DNA of 64,000 bases from Hyphomonadaceae bacterium BRH_c29 (GTDB lineage: Bacteria > Pseudomonadota > Alphaproteobacteria > Caulobacterales > Hyphomonadaceae). Both the position numbers and the translations under genes were made by a program. The notes under the pieces are model-generated. The model was not told where the DNA came from, searched no databases, and was given only the letters and a program-made list of their open reading frames with translations. The stretch is taken from the NCBI GenBank assembly GCA_000961695.1, contig LADW01000034.1, forward strand, positions 1 through 64,000, read 5' to 3'. Numbering within the stretch: position 1 is the stretch's first letter; each line of letters begins with the position of its first letter. Below are positions 51,649 through 60,972 of this stretch, one piece after another.

Positions 51649-51752
51649 TACTCGCCCTCTCCTGAAAAATATGTATCGATTTCACGCGTGAGCGGATGAT
51701 CGGCAACGCTCAGACATGCAATGCGGACGGTCGACAAAATCATGTCAGGCAT
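51648..51752 (-). CDS. Possible 34-codon ORF between the SnoaL-like gene and nuoE
   Basis: An ATG at 51752 opens a frame encoding [20 protein letters not shown] and a further 14 residues, ending at a TAG that overlaps the GTG start of nuoE by one base. The ATG itself lies 8 bp inside the end of the SnoaL-like gene. Both junctions look like coupled translation in a tightly packed operon. I do not recognise the peptide, and it could simply be a leader that delivers ribosomes to nuoE. Confidence 0.3.
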   Translation of the reverse strand: MPDMILSTVRIACLSVADHPLTREIDTYFSGEGE

Positions 51753-52089
51753 CCCCCCGCGCAAAATTGACCCGCGCGATCTTGCCGTCGCGGATTGTGT
51801 AGATAGCGGCCACCTGAAACCGGTCACCACCCGGGCCACGGGTCACATCTTCATGATCGATGACAACCGAGCCCAGATCGATGCGGTTGAGCAGCTTCGC
51901 CTGATTTTTCGGGAACTGAAAGAACAGCTCCTCATGGCGCGTGCGGATGGCCTCAATGCCAGTCTGAGTGGCCTCGCCATTCAGCGCGCCCAGCACGGCG
52001 TCGTCTGCGTAGCATTCGAGAAATGCCGCAATATCCTGCGCGTTGTAGGCGTCAAGCTGACGCTGGATCAGTTCAGACGACGCGCTCAA
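51745..52089 (-). CDS. SnoaL/NTF2-like protein inside the nuo operon
   Basis: The frame starting at a TTG (52089), which overlaps the TGA of nuoD (TTGA) with GGGGAG upstream, encodes 114 residues beginning [19 protein letters not shown] after the initiator. The N-terminal helix pattern [20 protein letters not shown], followed by [13 protein letters not shown] and a C-terminal sheet ([17 protein letters not shown]), is characteristic of SnoaL-like/NTF2-like folds of the nuclear-transport-factor superfamily. Catalytic residues are not conserved enough to suggest a reaction. It is not a known complex I subunit and separates nuoD from nuoE. Confidence 0.8.
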   Translation of the reverse strand: MSASSELIQRQLDAYNAQDIAAFLECYADDAVLGALNGEATQTGIEAIRTRHEELFFQFPKNQAKLLNRIDLGSVVIDHEDVTRGPGGDRFQVAAIYTIRDGKIARVNFARGDA

Positions 52090-53291
52090 CGGTCGATCTC
52101 CCCGAACACGATGTCGAGCGAGCCGAGGATGGCCGAAACGTCTGCCAGCATGTGACCTTTCGAGAGATGGTCCATTGCCTGGAGGTGCGGATAGCCCGGT
52201 GGGCGGATCTTCGCGCGGTAAGGCCGGTTGGTGCCGTCGGAGACCAGGTACACGCCGAACTCGCCCTTCGGCGCCTCGATGGCCGCATAGCATTCGCCAG
52301 CCGGAACGTGGAAGCCTTCCGTGTACAGCTTGAAGTGATGGATCAGGGCTTCCATCGAGTTCTTCATCTCTGCGCGGCGCGGCGGCGAGACTTTCGAACT
52401 CTTCAGCAGAACAGCGCCGGGGCCTTCGCGGTTCATGATGTCGATGCACTGCTGCATGATTTTCACGGACTCGCGCATCTCTTCCATGCGGCAGACATAG
52501 CGGTCGTAATTGTCGCCATTCCGGCCGACCGGAATTTTGAACTCAAGCTCGTTATAGCACTCATAGGGCTGGGCGCGGCGCAGGTCCCAGGCGAAGCCCG
52601 ACCCGCGCACCATGACGCCGGAAAAGCCCCAGTCCATGATCGTCTTCTCGTCGACAAGGCCGATATCGACGTTGCGCTGCTTGAAGATGCGGTTCTCGGT
52701 GACCAGGCCTTCGATCGCGTCGAGCTTTTTCGGGAACTGCTCACACCATTCGGAGAGATCATCCAGCAGGGCCTGCGGCAGGTCCTGGTGGACGCCGCCG
52801 GGACGGAAATAAGCTGCGTGCATCCGGCTGCCGGAAGCGCGCTCGTAGAAGACGCAGAGTTTCTCGCGCTCCTCGAAGCCCCAGGTGATCGGGGTCAGGG
52901 CGCCACAGTCCAGGATCTGCGTCGTCACGTTCAGAAGGTGCGACATGATCCGGCCGAGCTCCGAATAGAGCACGCGGATCAGGCTGCCACGGCGCGGCAC
53001 TTCGATGCCAAGCAGCTTCTCGACCGCGAGGCACCAGGCATGTTCCTGGTTCATCGGGGCGCAGTAATCGAGCCGGTCGAAATACGGCATGCCCTGCAGG
53101 TAGGTCTTGTACTCGAGCAGCTTCTCGGTGCCGCGGTGCAACAGGCCGATATGGCTGTCGACGCGGGTGACGAGTTCGCCGTCGAGGTCGAGGATCATGC
53201 GCAGCACGCCGTGGGCGGCCGGGTGTTGCGGCCCGAAGTTCAGCGTGAACTTGCGGTCATCCATGTCGGAGATGTGAGCGGTGTCGGCCAT
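52086..53291 (-). CDS. nuoD: NADH-quinone oxidoreductase subunit D
   Basis: The 49-kDa-type subunit at the quinone site, 401 aa. It begins with [18 protein letters not shown], the conserved quinone-pocket His loop, and includes [32 protein letters not shown] and the C-terminal VFGEIDR. It lies 4 bp downstream of nuoC. NuoC and NuoD are separate genes here, unlike the fused version in enterobacteria. Confidence 0.98.
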   Translation of the reverse strand: MADTAHISDMDDRKFTLNFGPQHPAAHGVLRMILDLDGELVTRVDSHIGLLHRGTEKLLEYKTYLQGMPYFDRLDYCAPMNQEHAWCLAVEKLLGIEVPRRGSLIRVLYSELGRIMSHLLNVTTQILDCGALTPITWGFEEREKLCVFYERASGSRMHAAYFRPGGVHQDLPQALLDDLSEWCEQFPKKLDAIEGLVTENRIFKQRNVDIGLVDEKTIMDWGFSGVMVRGSGFAWDLRRAQPYECYNELEFKIPVGRNGDNYDRYVCRMEEMRESVKIMQQCIDIMNREGPGAVLLKSSKVSPPRRAEMKNSMEALIHHFKLYTEGFHVPAGECYAAIEAPKGEFGVYLVSDGTNRPYRAKIRPPGYPHLQAMDHLSKGHMLADVSAILGSLDIVFGEIDR

Positions 53292-53295
53292 TGTC

Positions 53296-53916
53296 TTACG
53301 ACTCCGTCGCTTTCTCGTCGCCAGGGATCTGGGCAGTCATGCCCTCCCAGGGAGAGAGGAAGTCAAAGTTGCGATATTCTTGAACCAGCTGGACCGGCTC
53401 ATAGACGACCTTCTTCTCAAGATCGTCGTAGCGGACTTCGTAATGCCCGGTCAGCGGGAAGTCCTTGCGCAGCGGATAGCCCTCAAACCCGTAATCGGTG
53501 AGGATGCGGCGCAGATCCGGGTGATCAGCGAACTGGATGCCATACATGTCGAAGGCTTCGCGCTCGAACCAGTTGGCGGCGGGCCAGACGGCGCAGGCGC
53601 TCGGCACGGCGGTGTCTTCATCGGTCGAGATACGCACGCGGACGCGGTGGTTCAGGTGCATCGACAGGAGGTGATAGACCACTTCGAAACGCTCGGCGCG
53701 CTCGGGATAGTCCACGCCGCAAATGTCGATCATCGTCTCGAAATCGCATTGCGGGTCTTCGCGCAGGAAGCGCAGCAGGCCCACGATATGATCGCGCTCA
53801 GCCATCACGACGAGCTCGTCGGTGCTGATATGGAAGCTTTTCACGGCATCCGGGCGGGACGCGGCGATATGTTCGCCGAGATCCTTGAGGGCGTCGATGG
53901 CGTCTTTGTCCAACAT
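53296..53916 (-). CDS. nuoC: NADH-quinone oxidoreductase subunit C
   Basis: The 30-kDa-type peripheral subunit, 206 aa. The family signature appears as [21 protein letters not shown], and [16 protein letters not shown]-like [20 protein letters not shown] follows, with [19 protein letters not shown]. It is 9 bp after nuoB and 4 bp before nuoD. Confidence 0.98.
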   Translation of the reverse strand: MLDKDAIDALKDLGEHIAASRPDAVKSFHISTDELVVMAERDHIVGLLRFLREDPQCDFETMIDICGVDYPERAERFEVVYHLLSMHLNHRVRVRISTDEDTAVPSACAVWPAANWFEREAFDMYGIQFADHPDLRRILTDYGFEGYPLRKDFPLTGHYEVRYDDLEKKVVYEPVQLVQEYRNFDFLSPWEGMTAQIPGDEKATES

Positions 53917-53925
53917 GTCTTTCCC

Positions 53926-54495
53926 CTAACGCTCCAGCGAGCCTTCGCGGCGGATCTTCTTCTGCAGCTGCAGGAAGCCGTAGACCAGAGCCTCAGCGGT
54001 GGGCGGGCAGCCCGGAATGTAGATGTCGACCGGCACGATCCGGTCACAGCCGCGCACAACGCTGTAGCTGTAGTGATAGTAGCCGCCGCCATTGGCGCAG
54101 CTGCCCATCGAGATCACGTATCGCGGCTCAGGCATCTGGTCGTAGACCTTGCGCAGCGCCGGAGCCATCTTGTTGGTCAGCGTGCCAGCGACGATCATCA
54201 CGTCCGACTGGCGGGGTGACCCGCGCGGCGCCATGCCGAAGCGCTCAAGGTCGTAGCGCGGGTTGCCGGCGTGCATCATTTCCACGGCGCAGCAAGCGAG
54301 ACCGAAGGTCATCCACATCAGCGAGCCGGTGCGTGCCCAGGCGATCAGGTCATCAGCAGCGGCCGTGAAATAGCCCTTGTCGGCCAGCTGGTCTGACAGG
54401 CCGGCATAGAACGGATCGTCCTCGCCGGGCTTGAAGCCGCCTTCAACACCCGTCCGGGCGCCGCCGAGCGCGTATGTCTTGAAGTCGCCAGCCAT
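53926..54495 (-). CDS. nuoB: NADH-quinone oxidoreductase subunit B
   Basis: The subunit carrying cluster N2, 189 aa from the ATG at 54495, which shares a base with the TAA of nuoA (TAATG). Cluster ligands are the adjacent cysteines in [11 protein letters not shown], one in [13 protein letters not shown] and one in [12 protein letters not shown]. The first 40 residues precede the core and are somewhat variable ([15 protein letters not shown]). Confidence 0.98.
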   Translation of the reverse strand: MAGDFKTYALGGARTGVEGGFKPGEDDPFYAGLSDQLADKGYFTAAADDLIAWARTGSLMWMTFGLACCAVEMMHAGNPRYDLERFGMAPRGSPRQSDVMIVAGTLTNKMAPALRKVYDQMPEPRYVISMGSCANGGGYYHYSYSVVRGCDRIVPVDIYIPGCPPTAEALVYGFLQLQKKIRREGSLER

Positions 54496-54869
54496 TATTC
54501 CCACTCCAGCGCGCCGCGGCGCCATTCGTAGATGAAGCCCACCGTCAGGACGCCCAGGAAGACGACCATCGACCAGAAACCGAGCAGGCCGATCGTGCCG
54601 AGGCTGATCGCCCACGGAAACAGGAAGGCCACTTCCAGGTCAAAGATGATGAACAGGATGGCGACCAGGTAGAACCGGACGTCAAACTTCATGCGGGCAT
54701 CGTCAAAGGCGGGAAAGCCGCACTCATAGGCGGAGTTCTTCTCCGGATCGGGCGAAGACGGGGCCAGCAGATAGGATCCGACCACGAAAAGGCCCGAAAT
54801 CACGGCGCCGATCGTCAGGAAGATGATCACCGGAAGATAGTCGAGCGCCAGCCGTTCGATGTCCGACAT
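54495..54869 (-). CDS. nuoA: NADH-quinone oxidoreductase subunit A
   Basis: A small three-helix membrane subunit, 124 aa, with AGGAGG upstream of the ATG at 54869; longer in-frame starts lack support. It has the conserved loop [21 protein letters not shown] with the ND3-type cysteine, and [21 protein letters not shown]. First gene of the nuo operon. Confidence 0.98.
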   Translation of the reverse strand: MSDIERLALDYLPVIIFLTIGAVISGLFVVGSYLLAPSSPDPEKNSAYECGFPAFDDARMKFDVRFYLVAILFIIFDLEVAFLFPWAISLGTIGLLGFWSMVVFLGVLTVGFIYEWRRGALEWE

Positions 54870-54900
54870 GAGAGAGGGCCTCCTTGCCTGTGCTGGCGCC

Positions 54901-54929
54901 GGATTAGGACGGTTTTGCCATCGGCGCAA
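54901..54929 (-). promoter_or_regulatory. Weak candidate promoter for the nuo operon
   Basis: On the minus strand TTGCGC (54929-54924) and TAATCC (54906-54901) are 17 bp apart, about 30 bp upstream of nuoA. The match to consensus is modest and the 198-bp gap (54870-55067) shows nothing better, so this is a tentative call. I saw no clear regulator palindrome here. Confidence 0.3.
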
Positions 54930-55067
54930 CATATCCACGCCACATAACGGTGAGACTTAGCTTAACGCCTGCATTCAGCCACTTCACGGGCTGTCATGTG
55001 CGGCTGTGCGTCACGGTCTGCTTCCGAAACGGACGCTCTGAATGGCCTGTTTTACCTCGAAATTCCG

Positions 55068-56024
55068 CTAATCAGGTGAAACGCCGAGCGACTCAACCGT
55101 GCTGATCGTCAGATAGCCCATCGGAAGGCCGTTCTTTTTCTGCCAGTCTTCCATCGCCGTCAGGGTCGCCGGGCCAAAGACGCCGTCCGCGCCCACTTTG
55201 TAGCCTTTGCCGGCCAATGCGCGCTGCACTTCGGCGATTTTCTCCTTCGTGGCGTTCGAGTCGCAGAGGACTTCGCGCCATTCGACGGTGCCCCCTCCGG
55301 TGACCGTACGCTTTTCGACTGTTTTGTAGGCTGCCGGGATGACCAGGGTCTCCTGCCGCTCCGGCGTCACGAGGCGTTGGACTTCAACATCCTCATATTC
55401 TGCCGGCACGATCTCTTCGACCACGCGGGCCGGAACCTGCAGCACCTTGCGCTCGACGGTGCGATAGCTGGCGGGAATCACTTTGGTTTCAACGCGCTCG
55501 GGCGAAATCAGGCGCTTGCGGGTGACCGCATCATACTGCGCCGGCACTTCCACACGGCACAGCAGTTCCCCCGTGGCGAGCGTGATATTGTCCTCAGCCA
55601 CCTGAGACCGGCCATAAAGACCCGTTCCGGGCTTCCACGTCACATAGGACGGGCGCACGAGCACCTGCTCGGTAAACGTCTCGTACTGCGCCGGTATCAC
55701 CACCGTCTCCGTCTGCTCGGGCATCACGAGCAGCTGTTCGGTCTCGATTTCGTAGACCGGCTGGACAACCGTGTAGGTGAGCGACTGTTCTTTCACCAGG
55801 ACACGCTGGATGATCGTCTCATACTCGGCAGGCACGATTCGCGCTTCGGTATGTTCGGGCGTGTCGAGCACCTGCTCGGTCTGAACCTCGTAGGTTTCCG
55901 GGATCAGCACCCGCGCATAGCAAGACCCTGGCTCTGCGTTGGGCGGGTAGTTCCCTGCCCCTTGCGCGAAAGCCAGGCCAGCAAGCGCCAGAGAGGCAGC
56001 CGACACGGCAAGAAATCTACTCAT
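55068..56024 (-). CDS. Secreted VPAxY-repeat protein with C-terminal peptidoglycan-binding domain
   Basis: The 318-aa protein has a signal peptide (MSRFLAVSAASLALAGLAFA). Residues 36-240 consist of eight repeats with consensus [VI]PA.Y.T....LV.P....E. Their proline anchors are at 42, 65, 89, 111, 161, 184, 207 and 230, so the period is 22-24 except for one spacer. The repeats fall into two four-repeat halves, each opened by a Cys (35, 156) and closed by a Trp (130, 249). Residues about 258-315 match a PG_binding_1 domain (VQRALAGKGYKVGADGVFGP). Similar repeats occur in some OmpA-like and periplasmic proteins; the function is unknown and a cell-wall-attached structural role is an inference. 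Confidence 0.8.
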   Translation of the reverse strand: MSRFLAVSAASLALAGLAFAQGAGNYPPNAEPGSCYARVLIPETYEVQTEQVLDTPEHTEARIVPAEYETIIQRVLVKEQSLTYTVVQPVYEIETEQLLVMPEQTETVVIPAQYETFTEQVLVRPSYVTWKPGTGLYGRSQVAEDNITLATGELLCRVEVPAQYDAVTRKRLISPERVETKVIPASYRTVERKVLQVPARVVEEIVPAEYEDVEVQRLVTPERQETLVIPAAYKTVEKRTVTGGGTVEWREVLCDSNATKEKIAEVQRALAGKGYKVGADGVFGPATLTAMEDWQKKNGLPMGYLTISTVESLGVSPD

Positions 56025-56233
56025 CTCACGTCCCCTTTTCGCTGTCCGCTCTGTTCTGGATACGGTGAAGCGCCCCTTAACTTAGCGTACACGGCCGCCG
56101 CCCGCCAGATTGTTCGCGAAACACTTGTATATTCGGCCTTGAAGCAGAACGGGTTTTCAGCCGCGCCTGCCTCGGGGGGTGGCATTGGAGGCGGTTCGGC
56201 GTATTAGGAGCGCGAACAATCAGGAACGCGCCC
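56025..56233. promoter_or_regulatory. Divergent intergenic region between the repeat protein and purB
   Basis: About 209 bp separate the two divergent genes, so both promoters should lie here. An AT-rich stretch around TTGTATATTCGG (56126-56137) is the most promoter-like part, but no -35/-10 pair with proper spacing stands out. No coding frame with a start codon is convincing, and I saw no recognisable purine-regulator site. Confidence 0.3.
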
Positions 56234-57532
56234 ATGATCCCCCGTTATTCCCGCCCCGAAATGGCTGACATCTGGTCCCCTGAAACCCGCTTCGGTATCT
56301 GGCTTGAGATCGAAACGCTCGCCGCTGAAGCCATGGAAGGCCTCGGCATCATTCCCGAAGGCACCAGCGCCGCCGTGCGCGAGAAGGCTGCCTTCGAGGT
56401 CGACCGGATCGACGAGATCGAACGGGAAGTGAAGCATGACGTTATCGCCTTCCTGACGAATGTCGCCGAACATGTCGGCGAGCCGGCCCGCTTCCTCCAC
56501 CTCGGCATGACCTCTTCCGACGTGCTCGACACCTGCCTGAACGTTCAGCTGGTGCGCGCCGCAGACCTGCTGCTCACCGGGCTCGACCGCGTGCTCGCCG
56601 CGCTCGAAAAGCGCGCCTTCGAATACAAACTGACGCCCACCATCGGCCGCAGCCACGGCATCCACGCTGAACCAACCACGTTCGGCATCAAGCTCGCGAC
56701 CTTCCATGCAGAGTTCCAGCGCGCCCGCACGCGCCTCCTGATCGCCCGCGAAGAAGTCGCCACCTGCGCCATCTCGGGCGCTATTGGCACGTTCGCCAAT
56801 ATCGATCCGAAGATCGAAGCCCATGTCGCGGAGAAGCTGGGCCTGCAGGTCGAGCCGGTCTCCACGCAGGTCATCCCGCGGGACCGTCATGCCATGTACT
56901 TCGCCGTGCTGGGCGTGATCGCGTCCTCGGTCGAGCGCCTCGCCACCGAAGTACGCCACCTTCAGCGCACGGAAGTCCTGGAAGCGGAAGAATATTTCTC
57001 CGCCGGCCAGAAAGGTTCCTCCGCCATGCCGCACAAGCGTAACCCGGTTCTGACGGAAAACCTGACCGGCCTTGCCCGCCTCGTGCGCTCTGCCGTGACG
57101 CCTGCGCTGGAGAATGTGGCCCTCTGGCATGAGCGCGACATCTCGCACTCCTCCGTCGAGCGCGGCATCGGCCCGGACGCCACGGTTCATCTGGATTTCG
57201 CCCTGCACCGCCTGGCCGGCGTGGTCGAGAATCTCGTCGTCTATCCGGAGCGGATGTTGAAGACGCTGAACTCCATGGGCGGCCTGCACAATTCGCAGCG
57301 CGTCCTGCTCGCGCTCGTCGAAGCCGGCAACAGCCGCGAAGACGCCTATCGCATGGTCCAGCGCAACGCGATGAAGACCTGGGGCGGCGAAGGCCCGCTT
57401 CTGGATCTGCTGCTGACGGACGAAGACGTGATGGCGAAACTGTCGAAGGAACAGGTCGAAAGCCTGTTCGACCTCGACTATCACTTCAAGCATGTCGACA
57501 CGATCTTCCAGCGCGTCTTCGGCCGCGCCTAG
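56234..57532 (+). CDS. purB: Adenylosuccinate lyase
   Basis: PurB acts twice in purine synthesis, releasing fumarate from SAICAR and from adenylosuccinate. The 432-aa protein begins MIPRYSRPEMADIWSPETRF, has LGMTSSDVLDTCLNVQ, GRSHGIHAEPTTFG with the general acid/base His, and the superfamily signature SSAMPHKRNPVLTENL with the catalytic serine loop. Its stop lies only 3 bp from the convergent eda stop. Confidence 0.98.
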   Translation: MIPRYSRPEMADIWSPETRFGIWLEIETLAAEAMEGLGIIPEGTSAAVREKAAFEVDRIDEIEREVKHDVIAFLTNVAEHVGEPARFLHLGMTSSDVLDTCLNVQLVRAADLLLTGLDRVLAALEKRAFEYKLTPTIGRSHGIHAEPTTFGIKLATFHAEFQRARTRLLIAREEVATCAISGAIGTFANIDPKIEAHVAEKLGLQVEPVSTQVIPRDRHAMYFAVLGVIASSVERLATEVRHLQRTEVLEAEEYFSAGQKGSSAMPHKRNPVLTENLTGLARLVRSAVTPALENVALWHERDISHSSVERGIGPDATVHLDFALHRLAGVVENLVVYPERMLKTLNSMGGLHNSQRVLLALVEAGNSREDAYRMVQRNAMKTWGGEGPLLDLLLTDEDVMAKLSKEQVESLFDLDYHFKHVDTIFQRVFGRA

Positions 57533-57535
57533 GAT

Positions 57536-58177
57536 CTATTTCCCGACGGCGCGCAGCGCTGCCTTGGCTTTCTCCGTGATGCCGGCCCAATTGCCGGCGT
57601 CCACGTCTGCCTGCGTTGCAATCCATGATCCGCCTACGGCAATAACGTTCGGCAGGGCGAGATAGTCGCCCGCATTGTCCACGCTGACGCCGCCCGTCGG
57701 CATGAATTGCAGATGCGGCAACGGACCGGCGAACGCCTTCAGCGCGGGAATGCCCCCGGCGACGCTCGCCGGGAACAGTTTGAGCAATTCAAAGCCTTCT
57801 TCGTGACGGCTCATCGCTTCGCTCGCAGTGCCAACGCCTGGAATCATCAGGCGCTTGTGTTCGCCAAGCGCCGCCAGCAGACCGGGGCTCATCCCCGGCG
57901 AGACAAGGAAATCCGCCCCGGCATTCAGAGAGTTACGAACATCCTCGCCTGTCAGCACAGTACCCGCACCAACGAGCAGCTCGGGCGCCGCCTTTTTCAT
58001 CGCTTCAATCGCCGCAATGCCCGCCGGGGTTCGCAGCGTCACTTCAGCAATGGTCAGCCCGCCTTCCAGCAGGGCTTTCGCCAGCGGCGCGGCTTCCTCG
58101 ACCGAGGCCACAACCAGAACCGGTACAATCGGGGCTTTCGCTGCCGCCAGTTTCAAAGCGGAAAGAGGCGTGGTCAT
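57536..58177 (-). CDS. eda: 2-dehydro-3-deoxyphosphogluconate (KDPG) aldolase
   Basis: The last enzyme of the Entner-Doudoroff pathway, cleaving KDPG to pyruvate and glyceraldehyde 3-phosphate. The 213-aa class I aldolase shows EVTLRTPAGIAAIEAM with the catalytic Glu, LVGAGTVLTGEDV, FLVSPGMSPGLL, KLFPASVAGGIPALKAF with the Schiff-base Lys, and FMPTGGVSVDNAGDYL. It is the last gene of the zwf-pgl-edd-glk-eda operon, 11 bp after glk. Confidence 0.98.
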   Translation of the reverse strand: MTTPLSALKLAAAKAPIVPVLVVASVEEAAPLAKALLEGGLTIAEVTLRTPAGIAAIEAMKKAAPELLVGAGTVLTGEDVRNSLNAGADFLVSPGMSPGLLAALGEHKRLMIPGVGTASEAMSRHEEGFELLKLFPASVAGGIPALKAFAGPLPHLQFMPTGGVSVDNAGDYLALPNVIAVGGSWIATQADVDAGNWAGITEKAKAALRAVGK

Positions 58178-58188
58178 TTGCGGAACTC

Positions 58189-59136
58189 CTAATCGTAGTA
58201 GGCTGCCGCGCCAATCAATGGCGCTTCGGGATCATGCATGAGAACGACGGGACAATCCGCCAGGAAGCCGCTCATCGGGCCCCGTTCGCGAAACCGTTCG
58301 ACGGCTTCCGGCATGCGCAGAAAATCCACGATCCGCTCCGTGACGCCGCCCGCCAAAACGACGCCGCCGACGGCGCCATTGGCGAGCGCCAGATCCCCCA
58401 CCGCACCCATCACAGCGCAGGCGCGCACGAGGATCAGATTGAGGTACATCTCGTCGCCCGCATCAGCACGCTTGCGCATCTCTTCGGGTGAAAGGTCTTC
58501 AACGGGCCGGCGAAAGATTTCGCAGAAGGCTTCGTGCATGGGCTCAAGCCCCATGCCGGAAGCGATCAGCTCATTTGAGACGTACCCGAACTTGTCGCGT
58601 AACATCTTTGTCAACTGAAACTCAAGATCCGTGCGCGGCGCGAAAGCGATGTGCCCGCCCTCTCCGTTCAGCACGTGCCAGTTGCCACATTCGTGAAACA
58701 GGGTCGCCACACCAAAGCCGGTCCCCGGACCGGCAACGATAATCGGCGCGCCGTCTTCCGCCGTGCCCGGCAGGATGCTCTCAAACGCGCCCGGATCATG
58801 CTCCGGCACCGACCGTGCCATGGCCGTGAAATCATTGATCAGACGGACATCCTCAAAACCGAACCGGGTCTGAAGCTGTGCCTCGGACACATGCCAGCCG
58901 CGATTGGTCAGCGTAACCTCGCCATGCTGCACCGGCCCCGCCATGGCAAAGCAGGCCCGGTCAACGCGGGCGTTTGTCTTTTCGAGATAAGCGCTCAGCG
59001 CATCATCGAACTTGTCAAAGTCAGCGCCAGCAAGTTTCTCGAAACTTTCTGCAACGATCTTGCCATCCTGCCTGCGGGCGATCGCGAAACGGACATTCGT
59101 TCCGCCGACGTCGCCGACCAGTACTTCATCCCCCAA
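58189..59136 (-). CDS. glk: Glucokinase
   Basis: A 315-aa enzyme of the bacterial glucokinase (Glk/GK) family that makes glucose 6-phosphate, the substrate for Zwf. It has the phosphate-binding VGDVGGTNVRFAIA at the N-terminus, LINDFTAMARSVP with the catalytic Asp, VAGPGTGFGVATL, NGEGGHIAFAPR and GGVVLAGGVTERI. It lies 3 bp after edd and 11 bp before eda. Confidence 0.97.
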   Translation of the reverse strand: MGDEVLVGDVGGTNVRFAIARRQDGKIVAESFEKLAGADFDKFDDALSAYLEKTNARVDRACFAMAGPVQHGEVTLTNRGWHVSEAQLQTRFGFEDVRLINDFTAMARSVPEHDPGAFESILPGTAEDGAPIIVAGPGTGFGVATLFHECGNWHVLNGEGGHIAFAPRTDLEFQLTKMLRDKFGYVSNELIASGMGLEPMHEAFCEIFRRPVEDLSPEEMRKRADAGDEMYLNLILVRACAVMGAVGDLALANGAVGGVVLAGGVTERIVDFLRMPEAVERFRERGPMSGFLADCPVVLMHDPEAPLIGAAAYYD

Positions 59137-59139
59137 GGA

Positions 59140-60972
59140 TCAATCCTCCGCCGTCACGAAAGCGAACTGGCTGGCGCCGGTGTCCGCCGTTCCGCTCATC
59201 TGGCGGAAATAGGAAAACATCTCACGGCCGAGGCCTGAGGCGGAGGCATTGGGCCGGAATTCCGCAGGGGTCCGCGCCGCAAACTCAGCCGCATCAACTT
59301 TCAGGTCGAGCGTACCGGATTCAGCGTCGAACACGATCACATCCCCGTCGCGCACACGGGCCAGCGGGCCGCCTCTGGCGGCTTCCGGGCTGACATGGAT
59401 CGCAGACGGCACCTTGCCGCTCGCGCCCGACATGCGCCCATCTGTGACCAGCGCCACCTTGAAGCCGCGATCCTGCAGCACGCCAAGCGGCGGCGTCAGG
59501 CTGTGCAGCTCGGGCATGCCATTGGCCGCTGGTCCCTGGAAACGGACGACGGCCACGAAATCCCGGTCCAGACGCCCGGCTTCGAAAGCCTCTTTCAGCG
59601 CTTCCTGAGATTCAAAGACGATAGCCGGGGCTTCCAGGACACGCTTGTCCGGCTTCACGGCAGAGACTTTGGAAACGCCCCGCCCAAGCGGACCCTGCAT
59701 CAGACGCAATCCGCCATCGGAGGAAAACGGGTCGCTGGCCGGACGGATAATGTCGAGATCACCGCTCTCGATTGGTGCCGGACGCCAGGCAATCTTTTCC
59801 CCGTCCAGGAACGGCTCCTGCGAGTAACCCGATATCGGCCCGGCAACACCGTTCGCCTCGCCGTTCAGCAGACCTGCGTCCAGCAGTTCCCGCACAACAA
59901 AGCCCATGCCGCCAGCCGCATGGAAATGGTTCACGTCCGCCGGTCCGTTCGGATAGATCCGCGTCAGAAGCGGCGTGACATGGCTGATCTCGGCGAAGTC
60001 TTCCAGCGTCACGATCAGGCCCGCCGCGGCGGCCATGGCCGGAATGTGCAGCGCATGATTGGTAGACCCACCCGTTGCCATCAGGCCGACGATCCCGTTC
60101 ACGATCGAGCGTTCGTCGATCATCTCGCCCGCAGGCACGTAATGCTGGCCCTGCGCCGTAATCTCAGCCGCGCGGTGGGTCGCCGCCCTGGTCAACGCAT
60201 CGCGCAGCGGCGTGCCGGGATTGGTGAATGCCGCACCGGGCAGGTGGAAGCCCATGACCTCCATCAGCATCTGATTGGAGTTCGCGGTGCCATAGAACGT
60301 GCAGGTGCCCTGCGTGTGATAGCTTTCCGCCTCGGCCTTCAGCAGGGCGCTACGGTCAACTTTGCCCTCGGCGAACAATTGCCGGATACGGACCTTCTCA
60401 GGATTGGGCAGGCCGGACGGCATAGGCCCGGCGGGCACGAAGATCGACGGGATCCAGCCAAATCGCAGCGCCGCGATTACCAGCCCCGGCACGATCTTGT
60501 CGCAGACGCCAAGATGCAAGGCGGCATCGAACACATTATGGCTGAGGCCAATGGCGGACGCCATGGCAATCACGTCGCGTGAAAACAGCGACAGTTCCAT
60601 ACCTTCCTGGCCCTGCGTGACCCCATCGCACATGGCCGGCACGGCGCCAGCGACCTGTGCCACGGCATGCACTTCACGCGCAGCCTCGCGGATCAGCTCA
60701 GGATAGTGCTCGAACGGCGCATGCGCCGACAGCATGTCATTATAGGCGGTAATGATGCCGATATTGGGCCACCCGGCGCCCAGCAAGTGCGTCTTCTCGA
60801 TCACCGCGCACCCGGCGGACGCGTGGGCGAGGTTGCCATCGGTCAGCCGCTGACGCGCAAACCCTTTCGGTCGTCGTGAACGGATCATTTCGAGATAGGC
60901 GGCGCGTGGTTCTGCCGATCTCCGGCGGATGCGTTCAGTGACTTCAGCGATCTTCGGGTGGAGTTTGGTCAT
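59140..60972 (-). CDS. edd: 6-phosphogluconate dehydratase
   Basis: Edd dehydrates 6-phosphogluconate to KDPG using an oxygen-sensitive Fe-S cluster. The 610-aa protein belongs to the IlvD/Edd family; cluster-binding cysteines appear in [29 protein letters not shown] and [19 protein letters not shown]. The C-terminal half has [20 protein letters not shown]. The Edd-specific length and context distinguish it from IlvD. It abuts pgl directly (no gap). Confidence 0.98.
   Translation of the reverse strand: MTKLHPKIAEVTERIRRRSAEPRAAYLEMIRSRRPKGFARQRLTDGNLAHASAGCAVIEKTHLLGAGWPNIGIITAYNDMLSAHAPFEHYPELIREAAREVHAVAQVAGAVPAMCDGVTQGQEGMELSLFSRDVIAMASAIGLSHNVFDAALHLGVCDKIVPGLVIAALRFGWIPSIFVPAGPMPSGLPNPEKVRIRQLFAEGKVDRSALLKAEAESYHTQGTCTFYGTANSNQMLMEVMGFHLPGAAFTNPGTPLRDALTRAATHRAAEITAQGQHYVPAGEMIDERSIVNGIVGLMATGGSTNHALHIPAMAAAAGLIVTLEDFAEISHVTPLLTRIYPNGPADVNHFHAAGGMGFVVRELLDAGLLNGEANGVAGPISGYSQEPFLDGEKIAWRPAPIESGDLDIIRPASDPFSSDGGLRLMQGPLGRGVSKVSAVKPDKRVLEAPAIVFESQEALKEAFEAGRLDRDFVAVVRFQGPAANGMPELHSLTPPLGVLQDRGFKVALVTDGRMSGASGKVPSAIHVSPEAARGGPLARVRDGDVIVFDAESGTLDLKVDAAEFAARTPAEFRPNASASGLGREMFSYFRQMSGTADTGASQFAFVTAED

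Noticed and set aside
47632-51699. Plus-strand frames of 693 and 643 codons opposite nuoG, nuoF and nuoE
   Set aside because: Antisense shadows across gene boundaries of well-supported complex I subunits, without start signals or domains.
55377-56207. Plus-strand frame ending in a glycine-rich SGGGIGGGSAY tail upstream of purB
   Set aside because: Most of it is antisense to the repeat protein, and the unique part has no start codon of its own.
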